Shown here in pieces: positions 1 through 8,009 of a stretch of DNA of 34,287 nt (position 1 is its first letter; each line of letters opens with the position of its first letter). The notes under the pieces are model-generated. The model did no database searches. It was not told the origin of the DNA and saw only the letters and a list, made by a program, of their open reading frames with translations. The DNA comes from an uncultured Clostridium sp. GTDB lineage: Bacteria; Bacillota; Clostridia; TANB77; CAG-508. The stretch is taken from positions 1 to 34,287 of the forward strand of contig CAMYVO010000010.1 in the NCBI GenBank assembly GCA_947302485.1, read 5' to 3'. The position numbers and the translations under genes were made by a program.

Positions 1-80
1 CGTTTGGTTTCTTCTCTAAAGGTTTGTTGTTTACTTTTCAATGTACTTTTTTGTCTCCTGCTAAGCAACAGACTTTTAAT

Positions 81-109
81 ATTATACTCTCTATTAAACT
101 AACTGTCAA
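81..109 (-). promoter_or_regulatory. Perfect sigma-A promoter pointing out of the left edge, probably rRNA operon
   Basis: On the minus strand TTGACA (104-109) is followed after exactly 17 bases by TATAAT (81-86), both perfect consensus, with an A/T-rich stretch just upstream that could act as an UP element. The downstream leader (1-80) contains the text GTACATTGAAAAGTAAACAA, which resembles leaders and spacers of clostridial rRNA operons. I infer that a 16S rRNA gene starts just beyond the window. The promoter is seen directly; the rRNA assignment is inference. Confidence 0.8.
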
Positions 110-401
110 TACTTTTTTTAAATTTTTTAATAGAATTTAGACAAAATAAAAATTAGTATATTAAAATGTCAAAAATATGCGCTTTACTCAATAATATTAC
201 TAACTTTAAATGTTAATATATATCTTTTGTTTAATAGATCGTACAATATATATTATAGTATAAACATTATGTTAAAGTCAATAGGTTTTCATAAAGTTTT
301 TTTGATTTTGAAAGTTTTTCTTTTCCTCTCTGTATTTATTATATTATCACAAGATAAACATAAAATCAAGTATTTATTATTAGTAATTTTTGGTATTTAT
401 A
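110..401. other. Intergenic stretch without a supported gene
   Basis: About 290 A/T-rich bases between the outward promoter and the 3' end of ylmC. A 64-codon frame on the plus strand (227-421, TTG start) encodes hydrophobic residues but has no ribosome binding site and runs into the end of ylmC. I see no hairpin, repeat or recognisable gene. Confidence 0.5.
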
Positions 402-635
402 TTATATTTCTACTAAAATGATATCTTCACCAATACATTTTATTTTTTCCCATGGAATAATAATATCATTACCACTTGTAAATAAACTTAATAACTTATT
501 ACTACCTGGTACAATAATTGATGTTATAGTACCTGTTTCCAAATCTGCTGTCACATCCTGAACAAATCCAAGTCTTTTTGCATCTGTAATATTTATAACC
601 TCTTTGTGTTTAAAATCTAAACCTTTATTTCCCAT
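402..635 (-). CDS. ylmC: YlmC/YmxH family sporulation protein (PRC-barrel)
   Basis: A 77-residue protein with the YlmC/YmxH pattern: EVINITDAKRLGFVQDV near residues 12-28, a hydrophobic strand ending IIVPG at about 39-43, and IPWEKIKCIGEDIILVEI at the C terminus. This is a single PRC-barrel-like domain of full family length. The family is widespread in spore-forming Firmicutes and usually follows sigG, as here; its biochemical role is not established. The ATG has an AAGGTG ribosome binding site. A palindromic element (690-757) separates it from sigG. Confidence 0.85.
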   Translation of the reverse strand: MGNKGLDFKHKEVINITDAKRLGFVQDVTADLETGTITSIIVPGSNKLLSLFTSGNDIIIPWEKIKCIGEDIILVEI

Positions 636-689
636 AACATTTCACCTTATTTATTATATGTATTAATATATAAAATAAGAACAATAACT

Positions 690-757
690 CAAATAGCCAC
701 TAGGAACGGAGCTTTTTGTTAATTTTTCAAAAAAAGCTCCGTCCCTAATAGCTATTT
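690..757. repeat. REP-like palindromic element, possible sigG terminator
   Basis: Two arms, AACGGAGCTTTTTG and AAAAAGCTCCGTCCCTAATAGC, form a long imperfect hairpin with a 12-base A/T loop. The core, ACGGAGC with TAGGGA, is the one repeated at 7335-7409 and 7585-7614, so this looks like one member of a dispersed intergenic palindrome family. Its place between sigG and ylmC lets it act as a terminator or RNA stabiliser. Confidence 0.7.
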
Positions 758-765
758 TTCATTTC

Positions 766-1543
766 CTATTTATATATTTTCTTTATACGATTTATTGCAT
801 CTTTTTCAAGTCGTGAAACTTGCGCCTGTGATATTCCAATTTCCTCTGCAACCTCCATTTGCGTTCTTCCATCAAAAAAACGTTTTGCTATTATTGTTTT
901 TTCTCTCTGATTTAATTTTTTCATTGCCTGAGCAAGAGTTAAATTTTGAACCCACTGTTCATCTGTATTCTTTCTATCTTTTACTTGGTCTAATATATAC
1001 ATACTTTCTGATCCATCGTTATATACTGGCTCTTGCAATGATAGTGGATCTTGAATAGCATCAAAACTAAATACAATTTCCTCTTTCTCTACCTCTAATT
1101 CCTTTGCAATTTCCTCTATTGTTGGTTCTTTCCCTTTTTCCTTTGTATATTTTTCTTTAAATTGCAATGCTTTATATGCCAAATCTCGAACTGATCTACT
1201 AACTCTAATTGAATTATTATCTCTTAAATATCTTCTTATTTCTCCTATAATCATCGGAACTCCGATATGTGGAAAATTGTACTTCTTGTGATATATCAAA
1301 ATTATCTATTGCCTTTATTAATCCCACACAACCCACTTGAAATAAATCATCTGCATTTTCTCCGTCTTCCGTGTAAATCTTTGAATCACAGACAGAACTA
1401 ACCTTAAGTTTCCGTGAAATAAATTTCTCCCTTGCATCTTTATCTCCATCTTTTATTCTTTTTAGTAATTCTTGTTTTTCTTCATTTGATAGCACAGGAA
1501 GTTTAGCTGTATTTACTCCAGCTATTTCAACCTTATTTATCAA
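766..1543 (-). CDS. sigG: RNA polymerase sporulation sigma factor SigG, interrupted by four CGGA +1 sites
   Basis: SigG directs late forespore transcription. Read straight, the frame from TTG 1543 gives a garbled stretch and then a stop, while the C-terminal two thirds lie in another frame. Skipping the C of each in-frame CGG that is followed by A (1414, 1371, 1364, 1264) gives one 257-residue protein, the usual SigG length. It starts MINKVEIAGVNTAKLPVL and contains SGNLRLVLSVIQRFTGRGEN (region 2.1), DDLFQVGCVGLIKAIDNFD (region 2.2), FSTYGVPMIIGEIRRYLRDN, and the HTH AEEIGISQAQVSRLEKDAI in region 4.2. The first three skips add up to one codon, so GENADDLFQVG returns to the original frame and the fourth skip moves it again. 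The start is TTG, 8 bases after AAAGGAGG. The stop is TAG. Identification is certain; a single continuous product depends on the recoding hypothesis. Confidence 0.9.
1261..1264 (-). other. CGGA +1 frameshift site, sigG site 4
   Basis: FSTY is followed by CGG A at 1264-1261. Skipping 1264 gives FSTY-G-VPMIIGEIRR. The family normally has Ala here (STYAVPM), so Gly would be a mild substitution, but the flanks match exactly on both sides. Confidence 0.8.
1361..1364 (-). other. CGGA +1 frameshift site, sigG site 3
   Basis: Only two codons after site 2 (GGA AGA) the next codon is CGG A at 1364-1361. Skipping 1364 gives RGENADDLFQVG, where Gly is the conserved residue of the RGE motif. The three skips add up to one codon, so the original frame resumes. 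Confidence 0.8.
1368..1371 (-). other. CGGA +1 frameshift site, sigG site 2
   Basis: After site 1 the frame reads 14 family-consistent codons, ending QRFT, and then meets CGG A at 1371-1368. Skipping 1371 gives QRFTGR. This residue varies in the family (Asn in B. subtilis), so it does not diagnose Gly. Confidence 0.75.
1411..1414 (-). other. CGGA +1 frameshift site, sigG site 1
   Basis: Codon 44 of the TTG-1543 frame is CGG (1414-1412) followed by A. Skipping the base at 1414 turns ISR-KLKV into IS-GNLRLVLSVIQ, the conserved SigG sequence, where Gly is the family residue (NGNLRLV in B. subtilis). Confidence 0.8.
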
Positions 1544-1686
1544 ATAAAAAACCTCCTTTAGAAATATGTTGTTAACATTATTTCCAAAGAAGATATTTTT
1601 TATACTGATATATAATATACATTTAACATATAGTAATCAATATTTTAAACTATTTTCTTTAATATTAAATTTTTAATATAATTAAT

Positions 1687-2895
1687 TTATTTTATATATT
1701 TTTTATATATTTCTATTAATTCAATTATTAAATTATCCTGAGCATATTTTTTTATAGCATATTCAGATACTTTTATTCTATCAACTTTGTCCTTATTTGT
1801 TAATTCTTTTTCAATTGCAAAACACAATTCTAATTCATTTTCTGGTTCTATTAATGTACCAACTGTTTTATTAATAATATCGGCAAGTCCGCCTTCATTT
1901 GTTGCAATTACCCTAGAACCACATGCTAGTTCTTCAATTGCTACTAAACCAAAAGGTTCTCTTCTTGAAGGTACTACAGACACATCTGCAATATTATAAA
2001 ATAATCTTAAAGTATCTTGTGTTTGATTTCCTATAAAATAGATTCTTTTTAATCCCATTTGATTTGCCATAGATTTTAATTCTGATTTTAATTCTCCATC
2101 TCCAATAATAATAAAACTCGTTTTATTATTATTATTTTGTTCGTAATGAGATATAGCTTTTATAAGTATATCTACTCCTTTAAAATAAGCTAACTTACCA
2201 GCAAAGACTACAATGTTATCTGTATCTATAGGAATACCGTATTTTTCCAAAATCATTTTCTTATTAACTTTCTGAATATAAAATACTGATGGATTATACC
2301 CATTCTTGATTATAGTAATCTTAAAATCATTATTCGAGAATGTTTTATTGATTAAAGCATAATTATCATTTGATATAGAAATAATGTGCGAAGCTCCTTC
2401 TATAGCTTCTTCAGCATATTTTCTATAATGTTCCCATTTCTTATATCCCATTATATCTGTCCCATGTACAGTAATTACATATGGAATATTATAAATAGAT
2501 GCAACCTTTTTTACAATATATCCTAAGATCCATACATGCTGTACATGAACTATGTCTGGCTTAAATTCTTCTATTACATCCTTTATTTTCTTTTCAAATA
2601 CGCGAATATATTTTTCAAATTCTTCTTTTTTTAAGTCTCCAAATGTAACATTACTTCTTGGATGACTTGTAAAACATGGAAAATTAAAATCTAAACTATT
2701 TTTTATTTTTTCTTTATCAGTAAAATAAACAGGATAAATATCAATACCATCTAATTTACAATAATTCTCCGTGTTTTCAGGCATAATAATACTAACTTGA
2801 TGTCCTTTATTTTTTAAGCTCATTGCTATATTTTTTGTATATGTACCACTTCCTGAACCATCTAAAGGAAAATGATTTACTAATAAAACCTTCAT
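1687..2895 (-). CDS. Glycosyltransferase family 4 (GT-B fold)
   Basis: A 402-residue GT4 enzyme that transfers a sugar from a nucleotide sugar to an unknown cytoplasmic acceptor. The N-terminal acceptor domain has the glycine-rich loop NHFPLDGSGSGTYT (residues 7-20). The C-terminal donor domain has the strand VVFAGKLAYFKGVDILIKA and the diagnostic E-x7-E segment EPFGLVAIEE with GSRVIATNEGG after it. No signal peptide or membrane helix is evident. The ATG follows AGGAGAG. It lies between sigE and sigG, which are normally adjacent, so it looks inserted into the sporulation block; a role in spore or cell-surface glycosylation is only a guess. It contains no in-frame CGG. Confidence 0.85.
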   Translation of the reverse strand: MKVLLVNHFPLDGSGSGTYTKNIAMSLKNKGHQVSIIMPENTENYCKLDGIDIYPVYFTDKEKIKNSLDFNFPCFTSHPRSNVTFGDLKKEEFEKYIRVFEKKIKDVIEEFKPDIVHVQHVWILGYIVKKVASIYNIPYVITVHGTDIMGYKKWEHYRKYAEEAIEGASHIISISNDNYALINKTFSNNDFKITIIKNGYNPSVFYIQKVNKKMILEKYGIPIDTDNIVVFAGKLAYFKGVDILIKAISHYEQNNNNKTSFIIIGDGELKSELKSMANQMGLKRIYFIGNQTQDTLRLFYNIADVSVVPSRREPFGLVAIEELACGSRVIATNEGGLADIINKTVGTLIEPENELELCFAIEKELTNKDKVDRIKVSEYAIKKYAQDNLIIELIEIYKKYIK

Positions 2896-2961
2896 ATACT
2901 CTCTCCTCTTTATAAATTATATAGCAATTATATCATATTAGTTTACATATGACAATAAACT

Positions 2962-3703
2962 TCACCCTGTTTTACTCATTATATCTTTTTTCATCTTTAA
3001 TATAATTTTCTTTTCTAAACGGGAAATATAGCTCTGAGAAATTCCGTAGCATATCCGCTACTTCTTTTTGTGTCTTTTCATTTCCTGTAATGAATCCAAA
3101 TCTGAGTTCCATTATATTTTTTTCTCTATTATTTAGTTTATTCATTGCTGCTTTTAATAGTTTTTTATCAACTTCATCCTCTATCCTTCTTGAAGTAATA
3201 TCATTATCAGTTCCTAAAATATCAGAAAGTAAAAGCTCATTTCCATCTCCATCTTGGTTTAATGGTTCATCTATCGAAATTTCTCCTTTAATTTTATTAC
3301 TTCTTCTTAAATACATTAATATTTCATTTTCAATACATCGAGATGCATATGTAGCAAGTTTAATATTTTTATCTGTATTAAATGTGTTTACACCTTTCAT
3401 AAGTCCAATTGTACCAATTGAAATTAAGTCTTCTATTCCAATACCTGTGTTTTCAAATTTTTTTGCTATGTATACCACTAATCTCAAATTTCTTTCAACT
3501 AAAATTTGCTTTGCATTTAAATCTCCTTCTGATAATTTATTTAATAAGTCCATTTCTTCTTCTGGTAATAATGGAGGTGGAAGTGTCTGACTTCCTGCAA
3601 TATAGTAAATTACATCTTTATCTATTACATCTTTGTTTAGATATTTGACGTAAATAGTGTTAATGCTAGACTTTAGCATTTGTAATAAATTCATTATCAT
3701 CAC
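2962..3703 (-). CDS. sigE: RNA polymerase sporulation sigma factor SigE, with one CGGA +1 site
   Basis: Mother-cell sigma factor made as a pro-protein. The pro-segment with [10 protein letters not shown] is near the N terminus. [31 protein letters not shown] and [19 protein letters not shown] cover region 2, and [13 protein letters not shown] begins region 4. The straight frame derails at codon 220 into a nonsense tail ending at 2972. Skipping the C of CGG A at 3046 gives [19 protein letters not shown], the region 4.2 recognition helix, and a TGA at 2962-2964, for 246 residues in total (usual length about 240). Without the shift the factor would lack its -35 recognition helix. The start at 3703 overlaps the end of spoIIGA by 38 bases; an ATG at 3694 is also possible. 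Confidence 0.9.
3043..3046 (-). other. CGGA +1 frameshift site, sigE
   Basis: Codon 220 is CGG (3046-3044) followed by A. Skipping 3046 changes [12 protein letters not shown] to [16 protein letters not shown], restoring the conserved HTH in which Gly is nearly invariant. Confidence 0.85.
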
Positions 3704-4616
3704 CTAACTTTCTATTTATGTTTTCCATTGACATTTGTATAACATCTAGTCCAATTAATGCTTTATATTTATCCGTACCGCTTAATTGCCTATCATAAAT
3801 ACCTATAATAATATCTTTAATATTGTACAAATTTTCTTGAAATTCTATAACCAACTTATCTGCCTTTACTCCAATAAGCATTCCATTTTCTTTTCCTAAA
3901 GAAGTAAATGGTATCACTCTTAATCTTAGCCCGTACTCATTTAAATTACTTCCTTCTTTAATATTTCCTTTTATTATCTCATTCATATTATCTAATATGT
4001 CTACTGGTATTAATTCTTTTAATATGTTTTTTTCAATTACGACAACAGGAAAGCCCGTAATAGGCTCTTTTAACAAATTCCCCGTATCTATAATTGATGT
4101 TACTTTTATACTTTTATTAAACAAATAAACTTCTATTTCACAAAATAAATCTTTTTTATTTATTTTTCCCTTAACTATAGAAAAAGCAATATTAATAATT
4201 ATAAATCCAAGTATTCCTCCTAAAAGCGCTATCTTAATAGGATATGTTCCTACTAATACACCATTTCTTATTAAAATATCTTGTGGCCTTATGAAATAGA
4301 GTAAAAAAAATGCACATCCTCCAAAAGCAAATGATGTTAAATAAAATACTACCAAATATCTTAATAAAACTTTAAAGTTTTTTGGTTTAAGTCCCAAGTT
4401 AACCATTGCTATTGACAGTAATATTTTAGCTATAATATTTGATAAACTAAATGAAGGTAAAATATAATAAATGACAACATATGCACTTCCAAGCATGCTT
4501 GATAAAACAATCCTTATATGATTAGTTTTTTTCTTATTTATTATAGATGTTGCATATAAAATAATATAATTCATACATATGTTCTCTAAAAGTATAACAT
4601 CTAAATATATTGTCAT
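3666..4616 (-). CDS. spoIIGA: Pro-SigE processing aspartic protease SpoIIGA
   Basis: A 316-residue membrane protease that activates pro-SigE at the sporulation septum. The N-terminal half (about residues 1-150) has five or so hydrophobic segments, starting with [18 protein letters not shown]. The C-terminal half is the cytoplasmic protease domain with the catalytic signature [11 protein letters not shown] (Asp about 177), followed by GFPVVVIEK. The domain order and length are typical. It lies directly upstream of sigE and overlaps its start, the classic coupled arrangement. It contains no in-frame CGG; the ACG GGG of the DTG motif is out of phase for CGG. Confidence 0.93.
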   Translation of the reverse strand: MTIYLDVILLENICMNYIILYATSIINKKKTNHIRIVLSSMLGSAYVVIYYILPSFSLSNIIAKILLSIAMVNLGLKPKNFKVLLRYLVVFYLTSFAFGGCAFFLLYFIRPQDILIRNGVLVGTYPIKIALLGGILGFIIINIAFSIVKGKINKKDLFCEIEVYLFNKSIKVTSIIDTGNLLKEPITGFPVVVIEKNILKELIPVDILDNMNEIIKGNIKEGSNLNEYGLRLRVIPFTSLGKENGMLIGVKADKLVIEFQENLYNIKDIIIGIYDRQLSGTDKYKALIGLDVIQMSMENINRKLGDDNEFITNAKV

Positions 4617-4725
4617 CTAAAAATAACATCACCTCACTTTTTGTGATATTTCAAAAGATAAATTTCTTTTTCTGTTCTATATTCTACAACTTTAATATTT
4701 TAAAATCTGTCATATCTTAGTGCAG

Positions 4726-4769
4726 AAAAAAAGAAATAATCTACTAAATTAGATTATTTCTTTTTTTTA
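4726..4769 (-). terminator. Terminator downstream of ftsZ
   Basis: AGAAATAATCTA (4732-4743) pairs perfectly with TAGATTATTTCT (4750-4761) around a 6-base loop, flanked by A and T runs, giving an intrinsic terminator on either strand. It separates ftsZ from spoIIGA, so spoIIGA-sigE probably has its own promoter. Confidence 0.85.
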
Positions 4770-4808
4770 TTTTCATAAATTGATTTATTCTGATTTGAAT
4801 TTTAATAA

Positions 4809-5924
4809 TTATTTGTTTAATCCTTTATTTTTTCTTAAGAAAGAAGGAATATCTAAATCATTTGAATTAGATGTACTTTCTGTACTAGCAGGTATTGAAC
4901 TAATTTTCTTATCCCAAGCCTTGCTTACAATTTTATCTACTCCTAGGCTTGAAACCTTCTGTTCCTTTTCAAATCCAGTTGCAATAACAGTAATTACAAT
5001 TTCTCCTTCAAGTTCTTCATCGATTACTGCACCAAATATAATATTTGCTTCTGGATCTACACTACGTTGTACAAGCTCAGCTGCTGTATTTACTTCGTGT
5101 AATCCTAAATCATTTCCACCAGTAATATTAATAATAACTCCTCTTGCACCTTCAATTGAAGTCTCAAGCATTGGACTTTGAACAGCTTGTTTTGCAGCAT
5201 CTTCTGCTCTATTTTCTCCAGATGCTCTACCAATACCCATATGTGCCATTCCTGTATTTAGCATAATTGTTTTTACATCAGCAAAATCTAAGTTAACAAG
5301 TCCTGGTACAGCAATAAGGTCAGATATACCTTGTACACCTTGTCTTAAAACATCATCTGCCATTTTAAATGCTTCTACAATAGAAGTTTTTCTATCTATT
5401 ACTTGTAATAGTTTATCATTTGGTATTACAACTAGTGTATCTACTTTTGATTTTAGGCTTTCAATTCCTCTCTCTGCTTGAGAAAGTCTTTTCTTTCCTT
5501 CAAAAGTAAATGGTTTTGTAACAACACCAATTGTTAAAATCCCCATTTCTCTTGCTGCTGCTGCAACAATTGGAGCAGCTCCAGTACCTGTTCCTCCACC
5601 CATACCGGCTGTTACAAATACCATATCTGCACCTCTTAAAGCTTCTGCTATCTCTGCCTTGCTTTCTTCTGCTGATTGTGCTCCTATGTCAGGATTAGCT
5701 CCAGCTCCTAGTCCCCTTGTAATTTTTTCTCCTATTTGTATTTTTGTTCCTGCTTTTGATAATTGAAGTGCTTGTCTATCTGTATTTACAGAAATAAACT
5801 CTACTCCTCTAATACCTGAATCTACCATTCTATTTACTGCATTATTTCCAGCGCCTCCAACACCGATTACTTTAATTGTTGCATTTCCGTCTAACATTTT
5901 CTCATTTTCATCTAACTCCATCAT
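4809..5924 (-). CDS. ftsZ: Cell division protein FtsZ
   Basis: A 371-residue tubulin-like GTPase that polymerises into the division ring. The N-terminal loop [13 protein letters not shown] starts at residue 21, the tubulin signature GGGTGTG is at 109-115, and the T7 synergy loop [11 protein letters not shown] is near 210-220. After a linker rich in Ser and Asn, the C-terminal tail [11 protein letters not shown] is the peptide that binds FtsA and other partners. The length is normal. It starts at ATG 5924 after GGGAGG, 47 bases downstream of ftsA. It contains no in-frame CGG. Confidence 0.98.
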   Translation of the reverse strand: MMELDENEKMLDGNATIKVIGVGGAGNNAVNRMVDSGIRGVEFISVNTDRQALQLSKAGTKIQIGEKITRGLGAGANPDIGAQSAEESKAEIAEALRGADMVFVTAGMGGGTGTGAAPIVAAAAREMGILTIGVVTKPFTFEGKKRLSQAERGIESLKSKVDTLVVIPNDKLLQVIDRKTSIVEAFKMADDVLRQGVQGISDLIAVPGLVNLDFADVKTIMLNTGMAHMGIGRASGENRAEDAAKQAVQSPMLETSIEGARGVIINITGGNDLGLHEVNTAAELVQRSVDPEANIIFGAVIDEELEGEIVITVIATGFEKEQKVSSLGVDKIVSKAWDKKISSIPASTESTSNSNDLDIPSFLRKNKGLNK

Positions 5925-5971
5925 TATGATTTTCCTCCCTAAATTATTATATATTTTTTAAAATTAAAAAC

Positions 5972-7201
5972 TTATGAATAAAAAAATTCTTTGATTCTTT
6001 CAAATATTGTTTTGAAGATATTATCCTGCGAAGCAGTATCTATACTACTTGAAACAGTTTTAGTAAATGGTCTTGCTGCAATATATCTTACTAGTGCATA
6101 CGCTGATCTATAACTTGGTTTTACAGTGCTTACTAATCTTCCTGTAGATATCTTAACAGGTATATTAAGTATGATTTTCCCAGCTACATCACTTTTATTA
6201 ATATTAGTTATTCCTTGCCCAGTTAAAATAACATTATTAATTCTAGATTTTATCCCTTGAGTTGTAATATCTTTATTTATAAGAGAAAATATTTCTTCAA
6301 TTCTAGCTTCAATTATTTCAATTAATTCTGAGCTTTTAATTGACTTGTTCTTAGTTTCTCCTTTATAAGTATTTAAAATAATGTCATTGTCATTGTCTAT
6401 AAAAGATTTTAAAGCTAATCCATATTGTCTTTTTAATTTATCCGCTTCTTCTTCTGAAATATTTAATACTATTGAAATGTCATTTGTAATATTGTCTCCA
6501 CCTAAAGGAATTGTATTTGTATAAATAAATGAAGATCCATCAAAAACACCAATATCAGTCATTCCAGCTCCAATATCAAGAAGCATTACATGATCACTTA
6601 ATTCATTTGTGTCTAATATTAAGTTCCTTTCAGCAAGTGCAGTTGGAACTATTCCATCTATTTCTATTCCAGCTTTTTTAAAAATTGAATGTAATTGTCT
6701 TACATAATCTTTATCAGCAAGTATTATTTGCGCTTTTAATGTAAAACTTGAACCTAACTTTCCAACTGGATCATTTGTAGTTTTTCCATCTTCTAATATG
6801 AAAATATCTGGTACAATGTCGATTATTGTTTTTCCATCTGGAACTTCAATATCTTTTATTTGCATTATACTCGTACCGACATCTTTCATAGATATCCCTG
6901 CATATCTATCTTTTACATCCTTTAATATACTATTTTGAACAATAGTTGTATATTTTCCAGGAATCATTACATATGCAGAATTAATCTTAAGATTGGCTTC
7001 ATCTTCTGCTTGTTCGATTGTTCTCGTAATAGCAAAGGATACTTCATCTTCGTCAATAATTTTACCTTTTTTTAGTCCAGAGCATTTAATTTTAGAAGAA
7101 GCTATAATTTCTATTTGGTTAAAATTATTAACTTCACCAACAACAGTTGCAACTTTGGAAGTACCAATGTCTATTCCAACAATTATATCTCCTATTGCCA
7201 A
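5972..7201 (-). CDS. ftsA: Cell division protein FtsA
   Basis: An actin-like ATPase that tethers FtsZ to the membrane. The phosphate-1 loop VGIDIGTSKVATVVGEV is at the N terminus, the SHS2/1C domain follows, then MLLDIGAGMTDIGVFDG (phosphate 2) and NNVILTGQGITNI (adenosine region). The C terminus, NIFKTIFERIKEFFYS, is the amphipathic membrane helix. I place the start at TTG 7199-7201 (MAIGDIIVG) because GGAGGAG lies 6 bases before it; a TTG at 7220-7222 would put that ribosome binding site inside the gene. This gives 409 residues. The ftsA-ftsZ order is universal. Confidence 0.95.
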   Translation of the reverse strand: MAIGDIIVGIDIGTSKVATVVGEVNNFNQIEIIASSKIKCSGLKKGKIIDEDEVSFAITRTIEQAEDEANLKINSAYVMIPGKYTTIVQNSILKDVKDRYAGISMKDVGTSIMQIKDIEVPDGKTIIDIVPDIFILEDGKTTNDPVGKLGSSFTLKAQIILADKDYVRQLHSIFKKAGIEIDGIVPTALAERNLILDTNELSDHVMLLDIGAGMTDIGVFDGSSFIYTNTIPLGGDNITNDISIVLNISEEEADKLKRQYGLALKSFIDNDNDIILNTYKGETKNKSIKSSELIEIIEARIEEIFSLINKDITTQGIKSRINNVILTGQGITNINKSDVAGKIILNIPVKISTGRLVSTVKPSYRSAYALVRYIAARPFTKTVSSSIDTASQDNIFKTIFERIKEFFYS

Positions 7202-7334
7202 CTTAGACTCCTCCATTTTCAATATCTTTTTTTCGTTCTTTAGAATAATATATTTTTTTTAAAAAGTCAATAGAATTTGTAATATTTTTGTAATAATTTC
7301 GAAATGTTTTTGTAATAATGTCAGCATTGCCATT

Positions 7335-7409
7335 AGGTTGCCATTAGGGACGGAGCATTTTGGCAATATTATAGGTTGCCATTAGGGACGGAGCATTTTG
7401 GCAATATTA
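7335..7409. repeat. Two tandem copies of a REP-like unit
   Basis: A 37-base unit beginning AGGTTGCCATTAGGGACGGA and ending TTTTGGCAATATTA occurs at 7335-7371 and, identically after one intervening base, at 7373-7409. A fragment of the same unit (GCATTGCCATTAGG) lies just before. Each unit has short complementary ends (TTGCCA / TGGCAA), so it can fold by itself. Confidence 0.9.
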
Positions 7410-7500
7410 AATTTTTGCAACAATTTAAAAAGCTATGATGTCCCTCTAAATAATATTTGATTACTTTTAATTTAAATTCATTTGAATATTTTCACATATT

Positions 7501-7549
7501 AAAAACCCTCCATGCTAGATTGTTGTCTAACATTTTGGGTTCACTTCAT
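7501..7549 (-). mobile_element. Possible solo end of an IS3/IS150-type element
   Basis: On the minus strand the text TGAAGTGAACCCAAAATGTT, continuing AGACAACAATC and then TGGAGGGTTTTT, resembles the left ends of IS150-group elements (TGACCCCAAAAAGTTAGACA type) and the ribosome binding site of their first gene. No transposase frame follows, so only about 50 bases remain. The assignment is from memory of such ends. Confidence 0.4.
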
Positions 7550-7584
7550 AATTGATACCATCTTTATAAAAACATATATATAAA

Positions 7585-7614
7585 ATTGCCAAAATGCTCC
7601 GTCCCTAATGGCAA
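7585..7614. repeat. Inverted copy of the REP-like unit
   Basis: ATTGCCAAAATGCTCCGTCC and the following CTAATGGCAA are the reverse complement of the core at 7340-7366. With the two direct copies upstream it forms a large inverted pair spanning about 280 bases, a REPIN-like arrangement. It abuts the stop of sbp and could end its transcript. Confidence 0.85.
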
Positions 7615-7624
7615 AATGCTTGGT

Positions 7625-7993
7625 TTATTTCTTCTTTTTTATTTTTTTTTGTATATCTCCCCATTTATCAATATAGTATCTACGTATAATAGCAAGATTT
7701 GTAAACATCCTACCAACAAATACAACAATAGCTGCCAAATAAATATCAACATTTAATTTTTGTCCCAAATAGGTAAGCAAAATAGATAAAATTGCATTAC
7801 CAAAAAAACCAGATACAAATATTTTTAAATCAAAGTTTCCTTTAATCGTTGATGCGATTCCTCCAAAAACAGAGTCAAGTGCAGCAACTATTGAAATTGC
7901 AACATATCCAGACATTGTATACGGTATTATTGGTGCAAACATTCCTGCAACAACTCCTATTAAACATCCTACTATAATTGCTATTATAACCAT
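7625..7993 (-). CDS. sbp: Small basic protein Sbp (DUF1290)
   Basis: A 122-residue integral membrane protein with about four hydrophobic segments (residues about 2-22, 28-44, 60-80 and 84-105) and a very Lys-rich tail ending KKIKKKK. The motif IPYTMSGYVAISIVAALDSVFGG is characteristic of the DUF1290 family. In B. subtilis the same gene sits between ylxX and ftsA, as it does here. Its role in division is not established. The ATG at 7993 is preceded by TAGGAGG, 16 bases after the upstream gene. Confidence 0.9.
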   Translation of the reverse strand: MVIIAIIVGCLIGVVAGMFAPIIPYTMSGYVAISIVAALDSVFGGIASTIKGNFDLKIFVSGFFGNAILSILLTYLGQKLNVDIYLAAIVVFVGRMFTNLAIIRRYYIDKWGDIQKKIKKKK

Positions 7994-8009
7994 TTAATTT
8001 ACCTCCTAA

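Larger units (their letters stand above)
7202..7624. other. Repeat-filled gap between sbp and ftsA
   Basis: These 423 bases hold no gene. They contain two direct copies and one inverted copy of the REP-like unit and a short IS3-like end remnant (separate entries). The rest is A/T-rich without recognisable structure. In related genomes sbp and ftsA are usually close, so the gap probably grew by insertion. Confidence 0.6.

Noticed and set aside
227-421. 64-codon hydrophobic frame on the plus strand
   Set aside because: TTG start, no ribosome binding site, A/T-driven hydrophobic composition, and overlap with the end of ylmC.
766-1543. sigG as a pseudogene
   Set aside because: Four breaks, all of one type, in a gene whose every motif is otherwise intact, beside intact spoIIGA and a sigE with the same break; decay would leave mixed lesions.
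3090-3590. 166-codon frame on the plus strand
   Set aside because: It is the antisense shadow of sigE, low in complexity (Ser, Leu, Ile, Phe) and without ribosome binding site.
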